This document shows positions 54,640-62,256 of a stretch of 64,000 nt of DNA, in pieces. This DNA comes from Lachnospiraceae bacterium UBA7076 (GTDB taxonomy: Bacteria; Bacillota; Clostridia; Lachnospirales; Lachnospiraceae): contig DKZK01000010.1 of NCBI GenBank assembly GCA_002493625.1, positions 65,990 to 129,989 of the forward strand, in the 5' to 3' direction. Position 1 is the stretch's first letter; every line of letters begins with the position of its first letter. A program made the translations under genes and the position numbers. The notes under the pieces were generated by a model. It was not told where the DNA came from. It searched no databases and saw only the letters and a list, made by a program, of their open reading frames with translations.

Positions 54640-54679
54640 AAGTCTGCAAGCCTTGCATTAAGGCGTTGCGGATTTTTTG
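54640..54679 (+). terminator. tRNA terminator
   Basis: AAGTCTGCAAGCCTT and AAGGCGTTGCGGATT pair with a few mismatches, followed by TTTTTTGC, 28 bases after the tRNA. Confidence 0.65.
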
Positions 54680-54695
54680 CTTTTGTTCCAGACAC

Positions 54696-54893
54696 TTATT
54701 TCTTAAATTCTATTATATCGTTCGGGGTACATTCTAAAATATCACACAATGTCTCTATCGTGGCAGTAGATATATTTTTTTCATGTTTCAGATTATATAT
54801 TGTTTTAGACTGAATATTATGCTTTTTGATAAGGGCATATGTTGTTATGCCTTTTTGTTCCATTGTATTCCAAAGTGGAGCATAGGAAACCAT
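54696..54893 (-). CDS. Small XRE-family regulator
   Basis: A 65-residue Cro/CI helix-turn-helix protein (MEQKGITTYALIKKHNI, then SKTIYNLKHEKNISTATIE). It is the whole protein, like the YozG type. It lies divergently from a small membrane protein gene at 55042, whose promoter carries a palindrome, so it may repress that gene and itself. The frame opens six codons earlier, but GGCGG is seven bases before ATG at 54893. The terminator of tRNA-Glu lies beside it. Confidence 0.88.
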   Translation of the reverse strand: MVSYAPLWNTMEQKGITTYALIKKHNIQSKTIYNLKHEKNISTATIETLCDILECTPNDIIEFKK

Positions 54894-54940
54894 ATATACA
54901 CCGCCTTTCATTATATTTAAGTTACCTACATAAAAGCGGT

Positions 54941-54969
54941 TTGACTATACCGATTATTTTCGGTATAAT
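54941..54969 (+). promoter_or_regulatory. Promoter with a palindrome in its spacer
   Basis: TTGACT (54941-54946) and TATAAT (54964-54969) are 17 bases apart. TATACCGA and TCGGTATA (54946-54953, 54960-54967) form a perfect 8-bp inverted repeat that fills the spacer. A repressor bound there would block RNA polymerase; the divergent XRE protein is the natural candidate. Confidence 0.82.
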
Positions 54970-55041
54970 AGAAATGGCTATGTATATATTTTAATTTTCT
55001 AATATAATATTATGCTTTTACAAAAGGAGTTTTGATATACA

Positions 55042-55230
55042 ATGAAGATAAATACTTATATCTGTTTATTCATAATATTAACAAAATTTACGGCAGCAAT
55101 ACTGATAGCGGGCATAGTAACAGGATTTATTTACATTATAATCAGGGCAGTAAAAAAATATATCCAATACAGGAATGAAGACCTTCAGTTAAAAAAAGAA
55201 ATACTTATGGAATTAAAAAATAACAAATAA
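55042..55230 (+). CDS. Small single-pass membrane protein
   Basis: A 62-residue protein. A long hydrophobic part (about 6-38, CLFIILTKFTAAILIAGI and following) spans the membrane once or as a hairpin, then a basic/acidic tail (KKYIQYRNEDLQLKKEI). Size and neighbours (a divergent XRE repressor and a palindrome in the promoter) recall controlled small membrane peptides, including toxins, but no family is recognised. RBS AAAGGAG lies about 12 bases before ATG, which is a little far. Confidence 0.6.
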   Translation: MKINTYICLFIILTKFTAAILIAGIVTGFIYIIIRAVKKYIQYRNEDLQLKKEILMELKNNK

Positions 55231-55241
55231 AAAACAGTATA

Positions 55242-56531
55242 TTAATACAAGGTCTCCACAAGCTCATTGATATATTTTGTGCAGTCCGTCCCATCGACTT
55301 TCATTTTAATCAGGATGTACCGCTCTGTATGTCCCTTTATATATTGTACTCCATTTTCCAGAACATATTCCTCAACAAGAACAAACTGCTTTGTTCCCCT
55401 AAATAAAGCCTCATATTCTTCCTTCTGCTTCTTTGCAAGCCCAAGAAGAATATTACTCCTCCTGTCCTTCTCCTCATCACTGACCTGATTTGGCATCGAA
55501 TCCGCAGCAGTCCCTGCTCTCCTTGAATATTTAAAAATATGCATCTCATATAATTTAAGATCATATAAATTTTTTACCGTAATATCAAATTCTTCCTCCG
55601 TCTCACCGGGAAATCCCACTATAACATCCGTTGTAATTGCAGGCTTATCATAGTATTTTCTTATAAGTCCGCATTTTTCCTTATACTCCTCAATTGTATA
55701 TTTCCTGTTCATGCGTCTTAGGGTATCATTGCATGCGCTTTGCAGAGACAGGTGGAAATGAGGACATATCTTATTTTCCTTACTTATAACGCCTAGAAAT
55801 TCCTCCGTAATAACCCGGGGCTCCAGGGAGCCCATTCTTATCCGCTCTACGCCCTCCACGCCGCATACTGCCAGAAGCAAATCAAGGAGCCCTTTTCCGC
55901 AGTCGTCATAGGAGGAAAGATTAATGCCTGTCAGAACTACCTCCTTTATGCCGGAGGCTGCAAGTCTTTTTATTTCCTCTATTACCTCCGCAAGGCTTCT
56001 GCTTCTTATACGTCCCCTTGTATACGGAATAATACAATACGAGCAAAAATTATTACACCCGTCCTGAACCTTCACATAAGCCCTGGTATGCTCATTTGGC
56101 TTAACGAGCGTCATTGATTCGTATTCACAGTTTTTATTTATATCTATGAAATTATCCGAAACCTTATGCTCACTAATATATTCATCAATAATCCTTACAA
56201 TGTCTTTTTTTCTGTTATTGCCTACAACGATGTCTATAAGCTCATCTTTAATCAGGCTGTCCCTGGCAGCCTGAACATAACAGCCCGCTGCAATTATAAC
56301 TGCATCCTTGTTTTTTTTTCTTGCCCTGTGTATCATCTGTCTGGATTTTCTGTCAGCAATATTTGTCACGGAACAGGTGTTTATAATACACACATCCGCC
56401 GGCTCTGAAAAAGGTACAATTACAGCGCCTTCCGATGCAAGCATGTCAGCCATGCTGTCAGATTCATACTGATTAACTTTACAACCCAATGTATAAAATG
56501 ATACTTTTATGTTATTAATATTTACAAACAT
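55242..56531 (-). CDS. mtaB: tRNA t6A37 methylthiotransferase
   Basis: MtaB adds a methylthio group to t6A at position 37 of tRNAs that read ANN codons. The 429 residues show the N-terminal methylthiotransferase domain with cysteines in FYTLGCKVNQYESD, INTCSVTNIADRKSRQMIHR and AAGCYVQAA. The radical-SAM motif CxxxCxxC is in GCNNFCSYCIIPYTRG, and a TRAM domain (VLVEEYVLENG) ends the chain. Two iron-sulfur clusters are expected. RBS GGGAG is about 12 bases away. The downstream plus-strand gene is the small membrane protein, convergent with it. Confidence 0.95.
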   Translation of the reverse strand: MFVNINNIKVSFYTLGCKVNQYESDSMADMLASEGAVIVPFSEPADVCIINTCSVTNIADRKSRQMIHRARKKNKDAVIIAAGCYVQAARDSLIKDELIDIVVGNNRKKDIVRIIDEYISEHKVSDNFIDINKNCEYESMTLVKPNEHTRAYVKVQDGCNNFCSYCIIPYTRGRIRSRSLAEVIEEIKRLAASGIKEVVLTGINLSSYDDCGKGLLDLLLAVCGVEGVERIRMGSLEPRVITEEFLGVISKENKICPHFHLSLQSACNDTLRRMNRKYTIEEYKEKCGLIRKYYDKPAITTDVIVGFPGETEEEFDITVKNLYDLKLYEMHIFKYSRRAGTAADSMPNQVSDEEKDRRSNILLGLAKKQKEEYEALFRGTKQFVLVEEYVLENGVQYIKGHTERYILIKMKVDGTDCTKYINELVETLY

Positions 56532-56631
56532 TTTACTAAAAAACTCCCATATGATTATTGACTTTTATATTCTTAGCTTATATTATAGTAACATACATAT
56601 TTAATTAATGTAAATGAGGAGGTTATCTACA

Positions 56632-56865
56632 ATGATAGCAGTTCATGTATCGCTTAATTCTATTGAGAAGGTTAAAAGCTTTGTAAACGATATCAGCACA
56701 TTCAATGCTGAATTTGACTTAGTTTCAGGAAGATATGTTATAGATGCAAAGTCTATCATGGGCATTTTCAGTCTGGATATATCAAAGCCAATTGAGCTTA
56801 ACATTCACACGGAAGAAAATGACGAGGACATAATGGCAGCAATCAAACCATATCTTGCAGAGTAA
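56632..56865 (+). CDS. HPr-like protein without catalytic histidine
   Basis: A 77-residue protein with the HPr fold. Its middle, DAKSIMGIFSLDISKPIEL, has the Ser motif of HPr (KSIMGVMSLG; Ser41 here aligns with Ser46). Yet the N-terminal region that should read GIHARPA is LNSIEKVKSF, without histidine, so it cannot carry phosphate between PTS proteins. It resembles the Crh idea: Ser phosphorylation by HPr kinase and binding to CcpA. ATG at 56632 follows GAGGAGG; an earlier ATG at 56614 would include the RBS. It is followed by a family A repeat and a convergent GNAT gene. Confidence 0.85.
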   Translation: MIAVHVSLNSIEKVKSFVNDISTFNAEFDLVSGRYVIDAKSIMGIFSLDISKPIELNIHTEENDEDIMAAIKPYLAE

Positions 56866-56877
56866 GGGCTTAATAAC

Positions 56878-56915
56878 GGGGCTGTCGCAATAAGGTTACT
56901 TATTGCGACAGCTCC
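56878..56915. repeat. Family A hairpin, shortest copy, used as a terminator
   Basis: GGGGCTGTCGCAATAAG and CTTATTGCGACAGCTCC close around four bases and are followed on plus by ATTTTTTTT, an intrinsic terminator for the HPr-like gene. On the minus strand it carries the last four codons (ELSQ) and stop of the convergent GNAT gene. Confidence 0.93.
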
Positions 56916-57340
56916 ATTTTTTTTGCAATATATTGTATCATTCCCGGTCCCAGGCTTTCCGTAGGTCTTGCAGCAAAACCATGCTTTATGTAAAACGGCT
57001 CACGCCCTTTTGCACACATAAGGCAGAGCATCATCTCGCTCCCATCCTCACACAAGGATTTTACAAATGCAATCAGTTTTTCAATAATAAGGGAACCGAT
57101 TCCCTTTCCCTGAGCCTCAGGAATCACTATAAGATCCTGTACATAGGAGATAACCGCTCCGTCCCCGACTATTCTTCCCATCCCCAAAATATTTCCATTT
57201 TCATCCACTGCCTTGACATTAAAAATACAGTTGGAAAGAGCAAGCTGCGCCTGCCTGTCAGTAAGCTGTTTCCAGTGAACCTTATCCCTTAAATAAAAAT
57301 ACTCCTCCACACAAATGTCATTTTCAACTAAATCTATCAT
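56900..57340 (-). CDS. GNAT-family N-acetyltransferase
   Basis: A 146-residue acetyltransferase of the small single-domain type. The CoA loop is IPEAQGKGIGSLIIEKL near residue 75, preceded by VISYVQDLIV. The end (GREPFYIKHGFAARPTESLG then KKMELSQ) is family-like, and the last four residues come from a family A repeat. No substrate is clear. The frame starts with GTG at 57358, which overlaps the hisF stop; ATG at 57340 seven bases after GGAG is preferred. It lies 17 bases after hisF, so it may be translated from the his transcript. Confidence 0.87.
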   Translation of the reverse strand: MIDLVENDICVEEYFYLRDKVHWKQLTDRQAQLALSNCIFNVKAVDENGNILGMGRIVGDGAVISYVQDLIVIPEAQGKGIGSLIIEKLIAFVKSLCEDGSEMMLCLMCAKGREPFYIKHGFAARPTESLGPGMIQYIAKKMELSQ

Positions 57341-57357
57341 GAAAAAACTCCAATCCA

Positions 57358-58119
57358 CTAAAATCTTACGGAAAGCCCTCTGTCTGCCAGATAAGCTTTT
57401 AAATCCATTATTTCAAGCTCCTTGTAATGAAATAATGATGCGGCAAGGGCAGCGTCCGCCTTTCCCTCCGTAAGCGCCTCATAAAAATGCTCCTTTGTCC
57501 CTGCTCCCCCTGAGGCTATAACCGGAACAGAAACATTTTCAGATATTATTCTTGTAAGCTCTATATCATATCCCGCCTTTGTGCCGTCACAGTCCATGCT
57601 CGTAAGCAGTATTTCACCTGCCCCAAGCCTGTCAGCCTTAATTGCCCATTCTACGGCGTCAAGCCCCGTATCGACGCGTCCTCCGTGCTTATATATATTC
57701 CAACCCGTGCCATCCTCACGCCGTCTTGCATCTATGGCAACCACAACGCACTGGCTTCCAAATTTGTCGGCGGCATCACTTATAAGCATGGGATTATCTA
57801 TGGCGGCTGAATTAATTGAAATCTTATCGGCGCCCTCTCTGAGTATTGCCCTGAAATCTTCCACAGTTCTTATTCCTCCTCCTACCGTAAATGGAATAAA
57901 AACCGTCTCAGCAACCCTTCTTACCATGTCTATGACTATATTTCTTGCATCGGAGGATGCTGTTATATCCAAAAAAACAAGCTCGTCTGCGCCTGCCTTA
58001 TCATATGCGGCTCCAACGCTTACAGGATCACCCGCATCCTTAAGATTAACAAAATTTATACCCTTAACAACCCTTCCGTTTTTTACATCAAGACATGGTA
58101 TAATTCTTTTTGTATGCAT
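57358..58119 (-). CDS. hisF: Imidazole glycerol phosphate synthase, cyclase subunit
   Basis: HisF makes imidazole glycerol phosphate and AICAR from PRFAR using ammonia sent through a tunnel from HisH. The 253 residues have the beta/alpha barrel with Asp11 in PCLDVKNGRVVKG, VFLDITASSDAR and Asp130-equivalent in VVAIDARRREDG, then SGGAGTKEHF. Length is normal. It lies 49 bases after hisH. Other his genes are not in the window. Confidence 0.96.
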   Translation of the reverse strand: MHTKRIIPCLDVKNGRVVKGINFVNLKDAGDPVSVGAAYDKAGADELVFLDITASSDARNIVIDMVRRVAETVFIPFTVGGGIRTVEDFRAILREGADKISINSAAIDNPMLISDAADKFGSQCVVVAIDARRREDGTGWNIYKHGGRVDTGLDAVEWAIKADRLGAGEILLTSMDCDGTKAGYDIELTRIISENVSVPVIASGGAGTKEHFYEALTEGKADAALAASLFHYKELEIMDLKAYLADRGLSVRF

Positions 58120-58168
58120 GTATTAATCTCCTCAAACCTGGTAAATAGAAAAACCTGTTATATATTTG

Positions 58169-58771
58169 TTACAAATTCAAAAAATTTTTCAAGATGGACA
58201 ATCCAACCTCACCGCTTTTTTCCGGATGAAACTGACATGCAAAAATATTTCCTTTTTCAACGGATGCATGTATCTCCACGGCATAATTTGTTTTTGCGGC
58301 AACCTCAGTAGCATTCTGCGCCTTCAGGTAATAGGAATGGACAAAATATACATAGGGATTATCCGGAAGACCCTTAAAAAGTGTCGCTCCCTTCGTTATG
58401 TCGAGGCTGTTCCAGCCAATCTGCGGAACCTTAAGCCCCCTGTCGGGTATCTTAAGTATTTCTCCGTCCAATATTCCAAGTCCCGAAACGCCGCTGCATT
58501 CTTCACTGTTTTTATATAAAAGCTGAAGTCCGAGGCAGATTCCCAAAAAAGGCTTTCCCGAGTTACACACATCATAAATGACATTCACAAGACCATATCC
58601 ATTCAGCTTATTCATGGCATCCCCAAAGCTTCCAACACCGGGAAGTATAACCTTATCACTGCCTGATATAACGTCCCTGTCTCTTGTAACTACCGCTTCT
58701 TCTCCCAAAAAGCCAACTGCCTTTTCCACACTTTTTATATTGCCTGCATCATAATCTATAATTGCTACCAT
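58169..58771 (-). CDS. hisH: Imidazole glycerol phosphate synthase, glutaminase subunit
   Basis: HisH releases ammonia from glutamine for HisF. The 200 residues have the class I triad: Cys in FLGICLGLQLLY near 80, His in ACQFHPEKSGE and Glu in the same motif. The oxyanion motif LPGVGSFG lies near 47. Length is normal. The frame begins four codons earlier, but GGAG stands before ATG at 58771. It lies upstream of hisF, and the acidic membrane protein gene lies 27 bases further upstream. Confidence 0.96.
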   Translation of the reverse strand: MVAIIDYDAGNIKSVEKAVGFLGEEAVVTRDRDVISGSDKVILPGVGSFGDAMNKLNGYGLVNVIYDVCNSGKPFLGICLGLQLLYKNSEECSGVSGLGILDGEILKIPDRGLKVPQIGWNSLDITKGATLFKGLPDNPYVYFVHSYYLKAQNATEVAAKTNYAVEIHASVEKGNIFACQFHPEKSGEVGLSILKNFLNL

Positions 58772-58798
58772 ACTTTTCTCCATTCAATTGCAGTTTGA

Positions 58799-60349
58799 TT
58801 ATTCATTCACTATACCGGAGGAAAGTTCCAGAAGCTTTATTGAATATTCCTGTCCCTTCAAGGCAATAATGCTGTACGCCTCCTCCTCTGAAATACCATA
58901 AGTATCCCAAAGCGCCGTTACAATTTTAGCCTTACAGCCATCTAAATTCCCGGCTATTCCAAGCTCCACCGCTTCAGCATAGTGGACATCATGCTTCTCC
59001 AAGCCCCTGAGCAGTGCATCAAGCGCCTTATCAGGGCGGTTACTGGATAAATTATTTTCATATGATTCATACAACCGCTCAACATACATAACCGTATATA
59101 TCCTGTCCTTAAGCACCTGATCATCCTCTTTTACATCAACACCCGATACCTCATCATATGCCAGTCTGTATCTCTGCCTTTCAAAATAATCATCCGCCTT
59201 CTTTATAACCTGAGAATAATTAAATATACTTGAGCCAAGCACAATCAAAACACCAAGCGCAATAAAAATTACAAAAACTATAACGACAGCAGAAGTTGAA
59301 AGCTTCTTTTCATCTTTTTCAGCCTCAAGCTCCGCATTTAATTCTTCAAGCTTCTCCTTTTTCTTTTTATCCTTTTCTTTTTTCTTTTCCTGCTCCTGTT
59401 TTTTCTTTAATGCTTTTTTCTCGTTACTCTTAGCTTTCTTCTCCGCCTTAATAACATCTTTCTCAGCCTTTTTTTCTTCTTTTTCGGCTTTTTTTGCCTG
59501 AAGGCGGCGTTCCTCCTCCTCGTCATCCTCGTCAGGCTCTCCAAATAAAATTACGGAAAGAGATTTTTTTCCTCCATTTTCTCCTTTTGATTTCTTTGCA
59601 CCCTTTTCTCCAATGTCCTCAATATCATCAATATCGCTATTCTCAAAGTCCAATTCCGTGGCGCCGTCAAGCATATTGTCAACCTGACTCTGATTGGTGG
59701 TATAATCATCTTCATCTGACGAATTATCATCATCTATGCCAAGTGCAGAGAATAAATCGTCAAGATCCATATTTTCCACATCACCAGACGCCTCCATATC
59801 TGCCCCCATGGCATTTCCGGTATCCTCTCCAAAAGCATTCAACTCATTCATAGACATCCCAAACATTTCCTCATCCATACGCTGTTCCGTTTCCGCCTCA
59901 CTAAACACCTCCTCGTCAAAGGAAAGAGTTTGTTCCGGCATTGGCTCAGGTTCATATTCCGGCTCAGACACATTTTGAAATTGAGCCTCCTGCGCCTCTG
60001 CTTCGCTCTCCATGAAGATGTCCTCTCCGGATGAAGAATCCGGAGTTTCCTGTGTCTCGGCAATGAGTGATTCCATATCAAAATCCACGTCATTTGACTT
60101 ATTACCAACCACAGGTTTTTCACTGCTGAGCTTTGTAACATCAACGTCGTCAAAATCTATGTCATCTAATTCCAATGAAGATAAATCGATATCATCAAGT
60201 GCATCCAATTCATCCAATGAGATATCCTCCACATCGGAAAAATCTATATCAATGCCGGAGTCTTCTGACATACTTTTATCAAAGCTGTTTTGTTGTCCGT
60301 TATTCCCTGATAACTCGCCTAATAAATCGTCAAGATAATTTTCGTCCAT
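58799..60349 (-). CDS. Large acidic membrane protein of unknown function
   Basis: A 517-residue protein. Residues 1-250 are very acidic (for example DFSDVEDISLDELDALDDID and DLDDLFSALGIDDDN). Residues 270-360 are basic/acidic (KKKQEQEKKKEKDKKKKEK), then a membrane helix (VIVFVIFIALGVLIVLGSSI, about 365-385) and a C-terminal domain outside the membrane rich in short helices (DDYFERQRYRLAYDEVSGVD), perhaps TPR-like. It may form a scaffold; no function is known. Upstream at 60462-60468 is a Spo0A box. The his genes follow. GAGGAG gives the start at 60349. Confidence 0.72.
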   Translation of the reverse strand: MDENYLDDLLGELSGNNGQQNSFDKSMSEDSGIDIDFSDVEDISLDELDALDDIDLSSLELDDIDFDDVDVTKLSSEKPVVGNKSNDVDFDMESLIAETQETPDSSSGEDIFMESEAEAQEAQFQNVSEPEYEPEPMPEQTLSFDEEVFSEAETEQRMDEEMFGMSMNELNAFGEDTGNAMGADMEASGDVENMDLDDLFSALGIDDDNSSDEDDYTTNQSQVDNMLDGATELDFENSDIDDIEDIGEKGAKKSKGENGGKKSLSVILFGEPDEDDEEEERRLQAKKAEKEEKKAEKDVIKAEKKAKSNEKKALKKKQEQEKKKEKDKKKKEKLEELNAELEAEKDEKKLSTSAVVIVFVIFIALGVLIVLGSSIFNYSQVIKKADDYFERQRYRLAYDEVSGVDVKEDDQVLKDRIYTVMYVERLYESYENNLSSNRPDKALDALLRGLEKHDVHYAEAVELGIAGNLDGCKAKIVTALWDTYGISEEEAYSIIALKGQEYSIKLLELSSGIVNE

Positions 60350-60461
60350 TCCGCACTCCTCATATCTACAATATTTTTTATTTATTGTTGTTTTAATTTT
60401 GTCACACAATTATAGTAATAATACCACATACAAGTTTAATTAACAAGATTTTTGCATTCAT

Positions 60462-60468
60462 TTCGACA
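60462..60468. promoter_or_regulatory. Spo0A box
   Basis: TTCGACA (reverse TGTCGAA) equals the Spo0A core box, in the extended form TTTTGTCGAA on minus. It lies 11 bases before the -35 of the DUF6465-like gene, the usual place for activation, and also between divergent promoters of that gene and the large acidic membrane protein. Confidence 0.6.
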
Positions 60469-60479
60469 AAAGCTTATTA

Positions 60480-60508
60480 TTGATTTTTTTATTGTTATGT
60501 TATATTAT
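60480..60508 (+). promoter_or_regulatory. Promoter of the DUF6465-like gene
   Basis: TTGATT (60480-60485) and TATTAT (60503-60508), 17 bases apart. Confidence 0.7.
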
Positions 60509-60572
60509 ATGAAATGTATTTATATATAAATTTGATTTTCATTTTTAAAATATACATAAGGGGGTGTTTTTT

Positions 60573-60773
60573 ATGAAATCAACATTTTTCGTAGAATTTT
60601 ACGGAAAACAGGTGGAAGAAGCAGCGCTTATCAAGACGGCAAAAGAAATATGGAAAAACAGCGGCAAGAAAGCGACTGATTTAAAATCTTTAAATTTATA
60701 TGTAAAGCCTGAAGAAAATACAGTTTACTATGTTTTCAATGATGACGAATCCGGAAGCTTTGCTATTGATTAA
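60573..60773 (+). CDS. Small conserved protein, DUF6465-like
   Basis: A 66-residue protein. The pattern FFVEFYGKQVEEAALIKTAK then EIWKNSG, LKSLNLYVKPEENTVYYVFN is that of the DUF6465 family as I know it from Lachnospiraceae. The function is unknown. The promoter at 60480-60508 has a Spo0A box 11 bases upstream, so the gene may be regulated at the onset of stationary phase or sporulation. AAGGGGGTG gives the ATG at 60573. It is followed by a strong terminator. Confidence 0.72.
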   Translation: MKSTFFVEFYGKQVEEAALIKTAKEIWKNSGKKATDLKSLNLYVKPEENTVYYVFNDDESGSFAID

Positions 60774-60780
60774 AAGACAA

Positions 60781-60808
60781 AAAAGACCGAAAACAATCGG
60801 TCTTTTTT
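60781..60808 (+). terminator. Two-way terminator
   Basis: AAAAGACCG and CGGTCTTTT form a 9-bp stem with an 8-base loop, followed by TT on plus and preceded by AAAAA on plus (T tract for minus). It lies between the convergent DUF6465-like gene and the basic protein gene at 60827. Confidence 0.88.
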
Positions 60809-60826
60809 GTTTTGTGGGAGAATCGC

Positions 60827-61237
60827 CTACACATCGAAATAATCATCATAATCACCATTGGCATATGAACGTGTATAATTGACATTATTTGCCCTCTTTA
60901 CCTTAGGCTGTGGTCTGCTGCTCTCTCTCTTTTTGTTCTGCTTCTTTTTAATGGATTTTTGTTCCTTCTCTAAACGAAGCATCGTTTTATTTTTATCAGG
61001 TATTGACACTGACGATTTATTATCCTTTGGACGGGACGGTCTGCTTCTTCTTCCGTTTTCCTCCTCATCATCCTTATCCTTTGGAGAATATCTGGGGGTA
61101 TAGCTTTTATTGCCATATCCGCTGCTCTTTTCACCCTTTTTTTGATATTTCGGTCCATTTGCAGTACCCGGTCTTGTATAATCCCTTTTTGGTTTGTTTT
61201 TTCCGGAACCAATATCATTTGTCCCTTGCGTTGCCAC
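60827..61237 (-). CDS. Basic, low-complexity protein
   Basis: A 136-residue, highly basic protein, rich in Lys, Arg, Ser and Asp (KNKPKRDYTRPGTANG, GRRSRPSRPKDNKSS, KKKQNKKRESSRPQPKVKR). It is probably disordered and might bind nucleic acid. It ends with the acidic GDYDDYFDV. No family is recognised. The frame opens with ATG at 61273, but GGAAGGAG lies eight bases before GTG at 61237, a better start (VATQGTND). Confidence 0.7.
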   Translation of the reverse strand: MATQGTNDIGSGKNKPKRDYTRPGTANGPKYQKKGEKSSGYGNKSYTPRYSPKDKDDEEENGRRSRPSRPKDNKSSVSIPDKNKTMLRLEKEQKSIKKKQNKKRESSRPQPKVKRANNVNYTRSYANGDYDDYFDV

Positions 61238-61278
61238 TTTTGTATCTCCTTCCAAAATAATAGAATAAATCATATACT

Positions 61279-61308
61279 ATATTACTTTAGATAATTCTTA
61301 CTCGTCAA
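61279..61308 (-). promoter_or_regulatory. Promoter of the basic protein gene
   Basis: TTGACG (61303-61308) and TAATAT (61279-61284) on minus, 18 bases apart. Confidence 0.55.
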
Positions 61309-61354
61309 CATATATTTTTAAAAAAATATACATAAATTGTGTTCAATCGTCACC

Positions 61355-62146
61355 TTATGCATGCATTTTATATTCAATTCTCAGTTTATCTGCAATCAAA
61401 GCTATAAATTCAGAATTAGTCGGCTTACCCTTTCCGGCGCTTACCGTATATCCGAACATTTCCTCAATAACCTCTATTTTTCCCCTGCTCCATGCCACCT
61501 CAATTGCATGCCGTATAGCCCGCTCAACACTACTTGATGTCGTCTTGTATTTTTTAGCTATGCTCGGATATAAAAGTTTTGTAATAAAATTCAGCATATT
61601 CATATCATTTATTGCCATAATAATGCCTTCCCGAATATACTGATACCCCTTTATATGCGCAGGTATTCCGATCTCACGTATAATCTCCGTAACATCATTT
61701 TCAATTGAAGATTCCTGCCGGCTCATATTTGCCCTCGCATCAATCTCCACAAGCTCATCCTCCTTAGATAAGCCTGCAATCTGTATAATTCTCTTTGCCA
61801 ATATTTCAGGATTACACGGCTTCATAATGTAATAATCTGCTCCAAGATTAAATGCCATGCTTATTATACGTGGTGAACCCACGTTAGTAATAAAAATAAT
61901 GCTTGTCCCTGAAAATTCTTCGTTTGCACGTAACTGCTCAACAACCTCAAGTCCGTCAACATTTGCAATAAATACATCTATCAGAAGAACATCCGGCCTG
62001 TATTCTGAAACAATATCACAAACAGCCGCTCCATCATCCGTTGTACTTACAATATCAATAGTATCTCCACTTTGAACCTGTAATTGCTTTGATAGGATTT
62101 CATAGCCTGCATCTGCAATTACAACCCGAACTTTTTGTTCAGTCAT
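61355..62146 (-). CDS. spo0A: Spo0A-type response regulator
   Basis: Spo0A is the master regulator of sporulation and stationary phase. The 263 residues have a receiver (VRVVIADAGYEIL, phospho-Asp57 in LLIDVFIANVDG, Thr in IIFITNVG and Lys in YYIMKPCNPE) and the long Spo0A DNA-binding domain with IREIGIPAHIKGYQY, VERAIRHAIEVAWSRGK and TNSEFIALIADKLR. The receiver acidic pair is reduced (ADA for DD), yet the other key residues are kept. ATG at 62146 follows AGGGGAG. It lies behind a second Spo0A-like gene and a Spo0A box. Confidence 0.93.
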   Translation of the reverse strand: MTEQKVRVVIADAGYEILSKQLQVQSGDTIDIVSTTDDGAAVCDIVSEYRPDVLLIDVFIANVDGLEVVEQLRANEEFSGTSIIFITNVGSPRIISMAFNLGADYYIMKPCNPEILAKRIIQIAGLSKEDELVEIDARANMSRQESSIENDVTEIIREIGIPAHIKGYQYIREGIIMAINDMNMLNFITKLLYPSIAKKYKTTSSSVERAIRHAIEVAWSRGKIEVIEEMFGYTVSAGKGKPTNSEFIALIADKLRIEYKMHA

Positions 62147-62197
62147 AACAATCTCCCCTTTAGCTATTCTCCATATCAATCATATAACCATATGGAG

Positions 62198-62226
62198 ATA
62201 ATATAATTTCATTTTTTCATTGTCAA
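62198..62226 (-). promoter_or_regulatory. spo0A promoter
   Basis: TTGACA (62221-62226) and TATTAT (62198-62203) on minus, 17 bases apart, a standard vegetative promoter. Confidence 0.8.
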
Positions 62227-62256
62227 GGTCGAATTTGCATATTTTACCAATAATAT

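Noticed and set aside
54541..55230. tRNA-Glu as an attachment site of a mobile island
   Set aside because: No integrase next to it and no second copy of the tRNA 3' end found downstream by eye.
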